Positions 8,375 through 17,800 are shown, counted from the stretch's first letter. The stretch: DNA of 55,392 nucleotides from an uncultured Allobosea sp. (GCF_945957345.1 NZ_CAMFKW010000038.1:1-55392); one strand, 5' to 3'. Program-made: numbers and translations. The notes: generated from the letters alone by a model not told the origin.

Positions 8375-10707
8375 CCGAGAGGCTGCCCTTGCAGCGCCGT
8401 GCGCGGCAACGGCTGGTGGTGGCGGGCGGGGGGCTCGCCGGCTGGCTGGCGGCGGCCTTCCTGCAGCGTGTCCTGCGCCGGGCGGGGTGGAGCGTTACCG
8501 TCGTCGCGCCGCGTCGCCGGTCCGATAGCGATCTCGCGGTCGCGACGGGCCCGGACTTCACGCGCCTGCTGCACGGACTCGGCATCGACGAGGAAACGGT
8601 GCTGCGCCGTTGCCAGGGTACTTATCGCCTGGCGAGCCGTTTCACGGACTGGTTCGCGCCTGGCCGCTCTCATCTCCTGCCCTTCGGCCCCTGCGGCCCG
8701 CGTCCGGGCGGGCATGACCTGTTTCATTATTGGCTGAAGGACCGTATTGCCGGGGCAGACGGCCTCGATTACGGCGCGCATTCGCTGGTTGCGCAGCTCG
8801 CCGAGCATGGTTTCGGGCCTCTCGGCGAGCGTGGCCGTTCGCCGGTTCAGGAAGAGGGCGACTACGGCTTCCATCTCGCAGCGGCCCCTCTGCTCGATAT
8901 GCTGCGCGACATCGCGCTCGTCGAAGGCGTGCGCTGGATCGAGGCCCGCGTCAGCGGCGCCGAGATTTCCGCCGGGACCGTCCGGTGCCTCCGATTGCGA
9001 GACGGCGACGAAGTCGAGGGCGATCACTTCATCGACGCGACGGGGACGGCGGCTGTCCTGATCGGTGAAGCGCTGGGGCAGGGGCGCGAGCCTGGAGCCG
9101 AAGCGGCCTTCGCGATCCGGCGGCGCCCGATCGATGGGGCTACCGATCCGCGCCCTGTGACGCGATATCGCGCGTTGCCGACCGGTTACAGCGAAACGAT
9201 TCCCTTAGCCGACATCGCGATCGAAACGACGGCCGAGACAGGCATGGCCGCAGACGCAGACCGCGCGCATCTCCAGGCCGGCTTCCGAAAAGACATCTGG
9301 GCCGGCAATGTGGTTGCGCTTGGGCGTGCCGCCGGCGGGCTGCCGCCTCTGCTGGGGCTCGACGGCCTGCTCCTGCTGCGCAGTCTCGAGCGTTTTCTGG
9401 AATGGTTGCCGCGCGGCATTGGCGAACCTGGATTGTGCGAGGCCTTCAATCACGAAATCGGCCGCGACGTTGCGGCGGCGGAAGAGGTCGTGCGCCTTCA
9501 CCTGGGGCTTGGGCGCCGCATCGAGCCGTTCTGGAGCGCCCGCCGCGCCGATGCGTTATCGCCTGCTCTACAGCGCCGGTTGGATCTTTATGAAACAGCC
9601 GGGCGGATCGAACCGATGAGCGCCAACGTCTTCGACGAAAGCGCCTATTACCACACGCTGGTCGCCGCGCAGCTTCTGCCGAGGCGCGTTTTCGCCCCCG
9701 TTGATCTGGTCGATCCGCGGCAGGTCGCAGGGCTGCTCACCGGGGTTCGGGAGCAGAACGAGCAAATGCTGCGCGGTATGCTGTCCCATGCCCGGACGAT
9801 GGATGCGATCCACGGCGCTCGCACGGGGTCGCCGGAAGGCTCTGCCGTGGCGCCAGAACAGATCGCTCTGCCGAATGCGGTCATGGAGATGCGCGCAACG
9901 GCGGGTGGACGCACGCTCTTCGACCTCGTCACCTCGCTGGACAAGCCGTTCGGGATCGAGCGATCGGTCAAGGCGGAAGCTGGCCGGCTGCAGCGCGAGC
10001 GTTTCCTGACCAGTCTTCACCGCTCTGCGCTGGGCGATGACGCCGGCGCCGTCGTCGGGCATTTCGGTGCGGCCTTGGGCTTGGCCGAGCCTTATCGGTC
10101 CGAGGCAATGCGCGCGATCCCGAGCGCCGACATCCTGCATCTGGGGTATGAGGACGGCGCCAACGGCCCTCTCTACAAGCTCTATGTCGAGTGGTCGACG
10201 CGCGCGGACCGCATCTGGCATCATCCGGAGGCAGATCCACGTCCGGAGCCTGTTCTCGTGCACCGCGCCTATAAATGGGACCCTGCAAAGCCCGACCGCG
10301 TGGTGACGACGCTCTACCGATGGCCGCATGTGCGCAGTGCGGGGGATATCCGCTCGCGGCTGCCTGCGCTCGGTGCCGATGCTGGGGGCGCCTTCACCGT
10401 CGGTCTCGCCGAAGCCGTGCTCGATGTCGTGGAGCGGGACGGCACCGGCTATGCCCACTATCTCGAAGTTCGTGAGGACGGTAGTCCGCGGGTCTCCTTC
10501 GACCTCAATCTCTACGCGACGGGGCTCAGCGTCGGCGCATTCGCGCCCGTCATCGAAACCGCCTTCACTCATCTGGCCGTCCCGCTTTCGGAGACTCGGC
10601 GCTTTGTCGATCTCCATCGCCAGGAGACGCTGGGACATGTCGCAGGCGGGCTGGGGCGGCGCGGCGAGCCCTTCGTCACGGTTTACTTCGGGGCGCGCGA
10701 GGCATGA
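8371..10707 (+). CDS. FAD-dependent halogenase-like flavoprotein with unknown C-terminal domain
   Basis: A 778-residue protein. Residues 14-480 follow the tryptophan-halogenase/flavin-monooxygenase fold: nucleotide-binding VVAGGGLAGWLAAAFL (16-31), GIDEETVLRRCQGTYRLASR (71-90), DHFIDATGTAAVLIGEALG, GNVVALGRAAGGLPPLLG and NHEIGRDVAAAEEVV. Key halogenase residues are altered. The Lys equivalent to PrnA Lys79 appears to be Arg86, the WxWxIP motif reads YSETIP (273-278), and the active-site Glu segment (PLESTG in PrnA) reads PLLGLD. So it is more likely an oxidase/monooxygenase or an atypical halogenase. Residues about 490-778 are an extension I cannot assign, with strands such as KLYVEWS and RVSFDLNLYATGL and a C-terminal GEPFVTVYFG. 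The gene overlaps both neighbours by 4 nt. Confidence 0.8.
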   Translation: MTERLPLQRRARQRLVVAGGGLAGWLAAAFLQRVLRRAGWSVTVVAPRRRSDSDLAVATGPDFTRLLHGLGIDEETVLRRCQGTYRLASRFTDWFAPGRSHLLPFGPCGPRPGGHDLFHYWLKDRIAGADGLDYGAHSLVAQLAEHGFGPLGERGRSPVQEEGDYGFHLAAAPLLDMLRDIALVEGVRWIEARVSGAEISAGTVRCLRLRDGDEVEGDHFIDATGTAAVLIGEALGQGREPGAEAAFAIRRRPIDGATDPRPVTRYRALPTGYSETIPLADIAIETTAETGMAADADRAHLQAGFRKDIWAGNVVALGRAAGGLPPLLGLDGLLLLRSLERFLEWLPRGIGEPGLCEAFNHEIGRDVAAAEEVVRLHLGLGRRIEPFWSARRADALSPALQRRLDLYETAGRIEPMSANVFDESAYYHTLVAAQLLPRRVFAPVDLVDPRQVAGLLTGVREQNEQMLRGMLSHARTMDAIHGARTGSPEGSAVAPEQIALPNAVMEMRATAGGRTLFDLVTSLDKPFGIERSVKAEAGRLQRERFLTSLHRSALGDDAGAVVGHFGAALGLAEPYRSEAMRAIPSADILHLGYEDGANGPLYKLYVEWSTRADRIWHHPEADPRPEPVLVHRAYKWDPAKPDRVVTTLYRWPHVRSAGDIRSRLPALGADAGGAFTVGLAEAVLDVVERDGTGYAHYLEVREDGSPRVSFDLNLYATGLSVGAFAPVIETAFTHLAVPLSETRRFVDLHRQETLGHVAGGLGRRGEPFVTVYFGAREA

Positions 10708-11576
10708 TCGAGCTGCCTGCGGAGCGGATGGAATGGGCGGCGCCTGGCGACCGCTACGCCGATTACTGCCTGTGGGATTATGAGCCGCTTGGCCCCACGA
10801 CAGGCCGCCTGCGGCCCTCGACGCTGCTTTGGCATTCCCTGGCGGCCGCCCATGCACCGGATGGCCTCGTTGCGATCTGCGACACGCTGCGCGCAGGGTT
10901 GGGCGCAGGGCAAACGGTCTGGGGCGCCAAACATGCGGGCGGTACGGTCAGCTGGGAACTCTACTTCTACGATTACGCGCGGCTCAGCCGCACCGTCTCT
11001 CTGGGCCGCATCGCCGCCATCCTCTCGCCGCTCGTCTCGTGCTCGTTGAGAGACCCGGCCCAGACCCCCTATTTCATGCTGTCGCTCGATCTCGACACGG
11101 CTCTCGGCGCAGGCCGGCGCGGTATCGATGCGGCCAGCCTCTATATCGGGAACCCCGGTAGCGCGGTGTCCTCCGGCCTGTCCTATGCGCTAACCCCCGA
11201 GGGCCTGCTCTTCGACAATCTCTACGCCTTCTTCGATGCCCGTCGCGAGCGCGACGCAATCCGCGAGAAGATCGCCTGCTCGACCTATCTCGATCCGAGC
11301 GTCGCGATCGATGACATTCTCTGGCCCGAGCTGATGGACTGCGCCGTCATCGTCGTCGCCAACAAGCGGCGTTGCGACGGAATCTACTTCTCGCGGATCG
11401 GTGTCGATAAGTTGCTGCTGTTCATGGAGCGCCTCGCCTATCCGAACGATGTCATCAGGTTCATCCGCGACAACCGGAGTAGGCTCGACCATTTGCTGTT
11501 TGATGTCGGGATCGATTATCAGATGGTCGATGGGCGGCTCACCGTCGCCAAAAGCGCCTATTACGGCCTGTTGTGA
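10704..11576 (+). CDS. Unrecognised 290-residue protein of the modification operon
   Basis: I do not recognise this protein. It has no signal peptide and no membrane segment. It contains alternating aromatic strands (SWELYFYDYARL, TPYFMLSLDLDTALG, GLLFDNLYAFFDARRER) and ends LTVAKSAYYGLL. These strands loosely resemble the C-terminal extension of the preceding flavoprotein (KLYVEWS, RVSFDLNLYATG, EPFVTVYFG). The two could therefore share a fold, but this similarity is by eye and weak. Cys residues near CSLRD, IACSTY, MDCAV and KRRCDG show no metal-binding spacing I can name. It overlaps the flavoprotein stop (ATGA) and the radical SAM start (GTGA), which ties its function to the same pathway. 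Confidence 0.75.
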   Translation: MIELPAERMEWAAPGDRYADYCLWDYEPLGPTTGRLRPSTLLWHSLAAAHAPDGLVAICDTLRAGLGAGQTVWGAKHAGGTVSWELYFYDYARLSRTVSLGRIAAILSPLVSCSLRDPAQTPYFMLSLDLDTALGAGRRGIDAASLYIGNPGSAVSSGLSYALTPEGLLFDNLYAFFDARRERDAIREKIACSTYLDPSVAIDDILWPELMDCAVIVVANKRRCDGIYFSRIGVDKLLLFMERLAYPNDVIRFIRDNRSRLDHLLFDVGIDYQMVDGRLTVAKSAYYGLL

Positions 11577-12532
11577 CGCCGATGAGCGAAGCGCCCGTTC
11601 TCCAGCCTCTCGGGCATGCGGACTACGTCTCCCTGACGATGGAGTTCCGCTGCAACCTCAGATGCGTGCACTGCATGATCGAGGGCACGATGGATCGGCT
11701 GCGTCCGGAGAGCGACGGGCATTTCGAGGAGGTGCTGCGGCTCAATCGAAGGGAGCGCCGCTGGCGCGGGCTGATCCTGACCGGCTCCGAGATCACCTTG
11801 CGGAAGGATTTGCCGCAGTTGGTGGGGCGGGCCAGGGCCTGCGGCTTCGAGCGCGTGCGGATCCAGACCCATGGGATGCATCTCGGCCAGCCGAGCTATG
11901 CACGGCGGTTGGTCGAGGCTGGCGTCAACGAGTTCTTCGTCAGCATTGCCGGTGCCGATGCCGCCAGCCATGACGGCATCACTCTGGTGAAGGGCTCTTT
12001 TGAGCGAGCGCTCAGGGGCCTCGCATTCCTCGACACGCTGCCGGGGGTTCTCAGCATCACCAATACGGTCGTGACGCGGCTGAGCTATCCGCTGCTGCCG
12101 GGTATCGTCGCGGCCCTCTCCGAACTCAAGCGGCTCGCGCAGATGGAGTTCTGGGTCTATTTTCCCATGGCGGAGCGTGACGAGAAGGACCTTGTCGCGC
12201 GCCATGGCGACGTGCTGCCCCATCTTCGCGCCGCGATCGCGGATGCCAGAGCGCTCGGCCGCAAAGTCGAGGTCAAGAATTTCCCGCAATGCCTGCTCGG
12301 CGAGTTGGGCGACGCGCTGGTCAATGCCCAGCCCGAGCTGCATATCGACGAGGATTTCTGGACAGAGTTCGCGCGCAACGGCTTTTATCAATGCGTCCAC
12401 CGCGACGCCTGCGCATCGACGGAATGCCTCGGCCTGAACTCGGCCTATCTCGCCAAGTTCGGCGACGAGGCCGAGACTCTTTCTCCTCTCAACCGCGTCA
12501 GCTCGCCACCGAGCGGCTCCACCATTCTTTGA
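11573..12532 (+). CDS. Radical SAM enzyme with C-terminal cysteine cluster
   Basis: A 319-residue radical SAM protein. CNLRCVHC (Cys27, Cys31, Cys34) is the CxxxCxxC site for the SAM-binding 4Fe-4S cluster. It is followed by the usual ILTGSEITLRKDLPQLV region (a GGEP-equivalent, here TGSE), then RIQTHGMHL and NEFFVSIAGADAASHD. Cys240, Cys274, Cys280 and Cys285 near the C-terminus could hold an auxiliary cluster as in SPASM/twitch enzymes that modify peptides. GTG at 11573 overlaps the previous stop; ATG at 11582 is an alternative start. The last 35 bases overlap the convergent AraC gene. Radical SAM enzymes of this layout often act on peptides, but the substrate here is unknown. Confidence 0.85.
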   Translation: MTPMSEAPVLQPLGHADYVSLTMEFRCNLRCVHCMIEGTMDRLRPESDGHFEEVLRLNRRERRWRGLILTGSEITLRKDLPQLVGRARACGFERVRIQTHGMHLGQPSYARRLVEAGVNEFFVSIAGADAASHDGITLVKGSFERALRGLAFLDTLPGVLSITNTVVTRLSYPLLPGIVAALSELKRLAQMEFWVYFPMAERDEKDLVARHGDVLPHLRAAIADARALGRKVEVKNFPQCLLGELGDALVNAQPELHIDEDFWTEFARNGFYQCVHRDACASTECLGLNSAYLAKFGDEAETLSPLNRVSSPPSGSTIL

Positions 12533-13526
12533 CGATGTCGGTGCTCGTCAGCTCCGAGCGTGCCGTCATCTCTCTCTGCTGCGCGCGGTACGCGCTCGCC
12601 GTCATACCGAACTGAGCTTTGAAACTGCGGCTGAAATGGGCGTCGCTGCGAAAGCCGAGATCGGCTGCCAGCCGCGCCAGCGTGCGATGCTCCAGCGGGT
12701 CGGACAAGGCCGACTGCATCGCGAACAGGCGCCGTTCCTGGACGTAACGCATGATTCCGCCATGCGACGTAAAGAGGCGGTAGAGCGTCGCGCGCGAAAC
12801 CTTGAGCTCGGCGGCAAGGCTGTCCGGCGAGAGGTCCGGTGAGGTGATCTGATTCTGGACCGCCGCTTCGGCGAGCTTCATCAGGCTGGCATCGGACAAT
12901 CGCTCGACCTCGGCAGGAATGGGGGCGGAGAGGTCAAGCAGGCGGTTCAGCGTCTGCAGCATGTCCTTCTCCGCGCGAGCCGCCTCGTCGCGGGTCAGCA
13001 CCAGGCTGTTCGCGCGCAAGGACGACAGATGCGCCGCGAGAAGCCGGTTGCGGATGCTGTCCAGCTTGGGCCGGAGCGAATTCACGACGTGGCCGTTCAG
13101 CAGACGCCGTGGAACGATCAGCGCGATGGTGTCGGAGGTGGAGGCGCGGGTCTCGACAGCCTCTGCGAGATCGATCAAGGCGACCTGTCCCGGCCAGATC
13201 GTCGTCTGCTGGCCGGTGATGCTTCCGGTGAAGCCGCCGCTCAGATAAAGATGGAACATCAGATGATGTGGCGTGGCCGCGCAGCGCCCCGCATCGCGGA
13301 CGAAATCCTGGCTGTTGAACGTCACGCGCGCGATCAGGGTACCGCCTAGAATGATGCCGGCGGCCGAGCCGACCGGCGTCTTGTTCGAACCGTTCGGACG
13401 CGGTTCGAAGAGCGGTGACAAGACTTCGCTCCAGAGCGGGAAGGCCTCGGCGGGCTGCAGGCCGGACGTCACATAATGCAGGCGAGGCAGTGCAGTCACG
13501 GCGGCGAGGCCCGGTTCCCAAAGCAT
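12498..13526 (-). CDS. AraC-family transcriptional regulator
   Basis: A 342-residue regulator. The C-terminal 105 residues carry the double helix-turn-helix of AraC/XylS proteins: LAAELKVSRATLYRLF, then ARLAADLGFRSDAHFSRSFKAQFGMTASAYR. The N-terminal 200 residues form a cupin-like ligand domain (FHLYLSGGFTGSITGQQTTI, WPGQVALIDL), like AraC-binding-domain proteins of the FeaR/AlkR type. Its 3' end overlaps the radical SAM gene by 35 bases tail to tail, and its 5' end faces the sapC-giant gene promoter. It may control either operon or itself; direct repeats at its start fit an AraC operator. The effector is unknown. Confidence 0.9.
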   Translation of the reverse strand: MLWEPGLAAVTALPRLHYVTSGLQPAEAFPLWSEVLSPLFEPRPNGSNKTPVGSAAGIILGGTLIARVTFNSQDFVRDAGRCAATPHHLMFHLYLSGGFTGSITGQQTTIWPGQVALIDLAEAVETRASTSDTIALIVPRRLLNGHVVNSLRPKLDSIRNRLLAAHLSSLRANSLVLTRDEAARAEKDMLQTLNRLLDLSAPIPAEVERLSDASLMKLAEAAVQNQITSPDLSPDSLAAELKVSRATLYRLFTSHGGIMRYVQERRLFAMQSALSDPLEHRTLARLAADLGFRSDAHFSRSFKAQFGMTASAYRAQQREMTARSELTSTDIVKEWWSRSVAS

Positions 13527-13597
13527 CGGTCGCTCAGGTCGCGGATCGGTCCTGAGCCTCGGCGATCGAAAAATCGCCAGCAGACGAAGTCCTGCTG
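13525..13597. promoter_or_regulatory. Direct ATCGGTC repeats and three inverted repeats at the AraC gene start
   Basis: ATCGGTC occurs at 13525-13531 and 13545-13551, exactly 20 bp apart, and again at 13671-13677. AraC proteins commonly bind direct repeats about two helical turns apart. Overlapping these are GCTCAGG/CCTGAGC (13532-13538 / 13551-13557), GGCGAT/ATCGCC (13561-13566 / 13573-13578) and CAGCAG/CTGCTG (13578-13583 / 13592-13597). The repeats are directly visible; autoregulation is inferred. Confidence 0.4.
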
Positions 13598-13915
13598 AGC
13601 CGGATTGTTCCCGCTGATCCGAGCAATCCAGGCGCTTACGTAGCGGTCGAGAAGTAAAAGAACCGTGCGCATCGGTCCTGCCCCCGCAAAGGACGCGATC
13701 GATCTCGGCGCCGAGCCGTGGCGACGCGGCAGCGGGTCAAGGCAGAAGCGATGAGTGCAGAGCCTCGCTTAACCCCCAATCTTTCGTTCGGTTACCGGGT
13801 TGAGACGCTCAATCAAGACAATTGAATCGCTGATTCCTCATCAAATCTTTCAGACCCTGCTATCGGACACCGATGCGAATTCGGCCGCCCTCAGCCGGAG
13901 CGCGAGGGCAGAGCG
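13598..13915. promoter_or_regulatory. Intergenic region upstream of sapC and the giant gene
   Basis: No gene was seen. The right half is relatively AT-rich for this window. It carries TTGAG/CTCAA (13800-13804 / 13808-13812) and GAATC/GATTC (13824-13828 / 13832-13836), two small inverted repeats with 3-nt spacers. A ribosome-binding GAGGG lies at 13904-13908, 7 nt before the sapC ATG. The promoter of the giant gene transcript probably lies here, as only 128 bp separate sapC from the giant gene. Confidence 0.4.
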
Positions 13916-14713
13916 ATGGCGAAGCAGCTTCTGATTTACGAACGCGCGGTCCCGGTGACGCGCCAAAGGCACGGATCGTGGTCGATCAAGGCCGGGTCCA
14001 GCTATGATTTTGCACGCGATGTGAACTCGGTGCCGCTGATGGTGGCCGAGTTCGCCAGCGCCGCGCCGGAATACACAATTGTCTTTGGCGGCAATGCCGG
14101 CGAGATCATCCCGGTCGCGCTGCTCGGCATCCGCGACGCCGAGAACCTCCATGTCGACGAGCAGGGTGGATGGACCGGCAAATACGTGCCGGCTTTTCTG
14201 CGCCGCTATCCGTTCGTCTTTTCCAGCGACAATCCGAACGAGGCCGACGCGGTGTTCACGCTCTGCGTCGACGAGGAGTTCGCCGGCTGCAACGACGAGG
14301 GCAAGGGCGAGCGGCTGTTCGATGCCGATGGCGAGCGCACGCAGTATCTGCAGAACGTGCTCGGCTTCCTCCAGGCCTACCAGGTCCAGTTCCAGCGTAC
14401 GAAACTCTTCGTCGCGCGGCTCGAGGCCATGGGCCTGCTCGAGCCGATGCAGGCGCAGTTCACGCTGCGCAGCGGCCAGCGCGCGACGCTTTCGGGTTTC
14501 AGCGTCGTCAATCGCGACAAGCTGAAGGCCCTGAGCGGCGAGCAGCTGGCCGAGCTGATGCAGGCCGACGAGCTGGAGCTGATCTACCAGCATCTCGGCT
14601 CGCTCTCGAACCTCACGCCGATCGCCGAGCGTATCGGTGCCCCGGCGAGCGTGCCGGCGGAGGCTGATACGGCGCCGCCCGCTCCGAAGGCCAAGGCCGC
14701 CAAGAGCGCCTGA
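13916..14713 (+). CDS. SapC family protein
   Basis: A 265-residue protein matching the SapC family, named after a Campylobacter fetus S-layer-associated protein. Conserved-looking segments are RAVPVTRQRHGSWSIKAG, NSVPLMVAEFASAAPEYTIV, VALLGIRDAENLHVDEQG, GKYVPAFLRRYPFVFSSD and RLFDADGERTQYLQNVLGFL. There is no signal peptide. The last 25 residues are Ala/Pro/Lys-rich and probably disordered. GAGGG stands 7 nt before the ATG. In proteobacteria SapC genes often sit beside genes for very large surface or secreted proteins, as here with the giant gene 128 bp downstream. A role in folding, modification or export of that protein is plausible, but the biochemical role of SapC is not established. Confidence 0.9.
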   Translation: MAKQLLIYERAVPVTRQRHGSWSIKAGSSYDFARDVNSVPLMVAEFASAAPEYTIVFGGNAGEIIPVALLGIRDAENLHVDEQGGWTGKYVPAFLRRYPFVFSSDNPNEADAVFTLCVDEEFAGCNDEGKGERLFDADGERTQYLQNVLGFLQAYQVQFQRTKLFVARLEAMGLLEPMQAQFTLRSGQRATLSGFSVVNRDKLKALSGEQLAELMQADELELIYQHLGSLSNLTPIAERIGAPASVPAEADTAPPAPKAKAAKSA

Positions 14714-14793
14714 GCGGGCGGGGCTTCCAGGCCCCGGCTGCACGAGGACGACCTCGCCACGCCTTCCATGCGGAGGCCTGACGAGCTGAAAGG

Positions 14794-14822
14794 CAGGGGC
14801 GCGGCCGCAGAGCCCGCCCCTG
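14794..14822 (+). promoter_or_regulatory. GC-rich hairpin just upstream of the giant gene
   Basis: CAGGGGCG (14794-14801) and CGCCCCTG (14815-14822) form an 8-bp stem with a 13-nt loop, ending 7 nt before AGGAG at 14830-14834, the ribosome-binding site for the ATG at 14842. There is no T-tract, so it is not a standard terminator. It could set mRNA stability or translation of the giant gene independently of sapC. Stem seen; role inferred. Confidence 0.4.
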
Positions 14823-14841
14823 GGTCGCTAGGAGATGGGCG

Positions 14842-17800
14842 ATGGCGTTTCCCTTCGAATCCAAGGGTTTCTTCGGGGCGTTGTTCCGGCGCAGCGAGCG
14901 TCGGCGCGAAGGCGTCGCCGCAGCCCGCCCGCGTGCGGCGCGACCCTCCAAGCGCGAGCTTGTCGCCAAACTGAAGGCGAAGGCGGAGCGCGCCTTCAAC
15001 CGCGACAGGCTGATCTTTGACCCGCTCGAGCCGCGCGTCCTGCTCAACTCCGACATCACGATCAACATCGGCAGCGATACGACGGCGATCGCCGGCGAAC
15101 ATCAGCTGCTGGTGCGCGTGATCGATACGGTCAAGACCGTCTCGAACCAGTCCGTCAGCGTCGAGCGAATCCAGATCCTCGACCTGAACCAGGCGGGCAC
15201 CAACGGCGACCCCGGCAAGGTCCTGGCTTTCGGGGACATCGGCGAGATCAATTCCGTCACCATTGCCGGCTCGAGCGACAAGGACGTCATCCGGGTCGAT
15301 ACCGCCTCGTTCGACAATTTCCAGAAATACGCCTCCGGGGCGTCTCTGCCCAGCTTCTCCTTCACAGGCGCGGGCGGCAGCGACACGCTGGCGCTCGATA
15401 CCGGCGCATCCGCCAAATGGGCGCTGAGCGGAACCGATCAGGGTACGTTGAGCGCTGGCAAGTTCGCCGCCAGCTTCAGCGGCATGGAGACGCTCAAGGG
15501 CGCGAGCGGCAGCGCGAACACGGTCAGCTTCGGCGCGAATGCGAGCCTGAGCGGCAGCTTCGGCGGCGCCATCGGCGGCCTGACGCTGGATCTCTCGGCG
15601 GCGCTAGGCTCGTCCTCCGACACGACGCTGAGCCAGATTGGCTCCGTCTACAAGGTCGGCACCACGGGCGGGAGCGGCAACGGCTTCGTCAGCTTCACAG
15701 CGCCGAGCGCCAATCTGGGCGTCGTGCTGGGTGCCGGGGCGGACACCTTCCGCCTCGCGAGCTTGCCGCCCTCCGTCGCGCTTTCGGTTTCGGGCGGGGA
15801 CGGCGACGACAGTCTGATCTTCGGCACCACCGGTCCTGTCGCCGGCAATGTCGATGTCTCCTTCGCCGGCGGGGCCGGCGTGAACACGGTCGATGCGGGC
15901 GTTGCGGGCGTTACCGCTTCGGGAAGCCTGCGGATCGCGGCCGATGCCGGGGTCGACACGGACCTTGTCGATCAGAGCCATGCTCTGTCGAGCAGCGTCG
16001 ATGCGCGCATGGCCTTCAGCCTGGCTCAGGGAGCGGTGATCAGCGGCACGTCCGTCAACATCGCGATCAGCAGCACGATCGGCGTCAACGCCGGCGCGAC
16101 GGATACGGTCCCGGCCCTGGCCTCGACCGTCGCGGTCACGGCCAACGGGGTCGCGACCGCCTCGCTCGCAGGCATCGTCACGGCGACCAGTGGCGCGGCC
16201 GACATCACGACGCATGTCGGCGAGACGGTGAGCCTGCTCTCCGACAAGTCGCCGCAGCTCAAATCCGTCACGACGACGCTGACGAACACCTCGACGATCA
16301 CGGTCGCGTCCACCGGCCGGATCAACGGCGGCACGGTGAAGCTCGCCGCCGACACCGCCGTCGACGTGTCCGTCAAGGAGCTCGGCCTCGTGCTTCCCGG
16401 CGTCGGCACGCTGACCAATGCCGGCAGCTCCACCGCCGATCAGGTCAAGGCCGTCGCGAAGGGCGAGGCTTCGCTTTACGACGTGATCACGCCGACGATC
16501 CAGGCGGTGACGGGCGCCTTCAAGACGACCGCGACGACCGTGACCAACGTCACCCGCGTCGATGTCGACCCCTCTGCACGCATCGTTCAGGCTCTGCCGA
16601 ACGGAGCCGCGGCTCCGACGGGCGCCTCGGTCGAGCTCTCGGCGAAGGATGCCACCAGCGTCGCCACCCGCCTGATCGCGACCGACGACAGCAACATTCC
16701 CGTCCTCAGCGACCTGCTGAACTTCTTTGCCCTGACCGGCAAGACCAATGTCACGCGCACCACGGCAGTTGTCGTCGGCGTGCCGGTCGCGGGCACGCTG
16801 CCTGCCAACGCCCCGGCGGCAACCGACCCGAAGGTCGTCGTCTCCGATGGCGCGCTGAGCCTGAGCGCGCGCAACAGCGGCACGATCTCGACCATCGTCG
16901 GCGCCTCGACGCCCGGCACCGTCACCGCGAATGGTACGACGACGGCCGTCGCGGGCGATGGCGAGAGCAACGGCTCGATGGCCACGCCGCTCAAGGCCGG
17001 TGCCGTTACCAACACGGTCGCAGATACCGCTACGGTGCAGATCCGTGGCGTCGCGCTCGCGGCTGCCTCTGTCGCGGCCAGTGCCGCCAACACCACCGAG
17101 GTCGACGGCGCGGCGATCGATGCGCGTAACCTGCTCACCGGCAGCACTTCGGCTCTCGCCGACACCGCCCGCATCACCGCCGCCGGAACGATCGCCTTCG
17201 TCGCCGTCGACGCGACGGCGGCCTCGGCGACCGGGCTGCCGCTCGACACCGATTCCTATGTCGAGGGCGTCGATTCCGGCAGCACCGGGCAACTCGGCGT
17301 CGGCCGCGCCGCGGCGATCAATACGGCGGAGCGCAACATCTCGGCCGGCATCCGCAACGCGACCGTCGCGGGTGACGGCGGCGTCTCGGTCCTCGCCCAG
17401 AATTCGCTGACGCTGACGGCTTCGGCAGAGGCTTCGGCGGTCGCCACCAAGGTCGGCGTCGCCGGTTCGCTTGTCGCCAACATCGTTCTCGGCAGCACCA
17501 CCGCGGTGGTGGATGGCTCGACGCTGAGCGCCACCCAGGGCGGCGGCACGACGCTGACCGCCGGCCGTGCGGGCGATATCTCGGTCACCGTCATCGACCT
17601 GTCCGCCATCGACGCCCGCGCCCGCGCCTCCGCCAGCGGCGCTTCGGACAAGGGCGCGACAGCCATCGGCGGCGCGGCCGCCTTCAACGTGATCGGCTAC
17701 AAGGCCGACAACACGGTGACCGGCGCATTGGCCGAAAAGCTCGTCGGCAGCGCGCTCGACGCCTTCCTCGGCACCAGCTTCTTCGCCGTCTCCGCCGCGC

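Noticed and set aside
8371..10707. Calling the flavoprotein a tryptophan halogenase with a gene symbol.
   Set aside because: The catalytic Lys and Glu and the WxWxIP motif are not conserved, so the specific activity is not supported.
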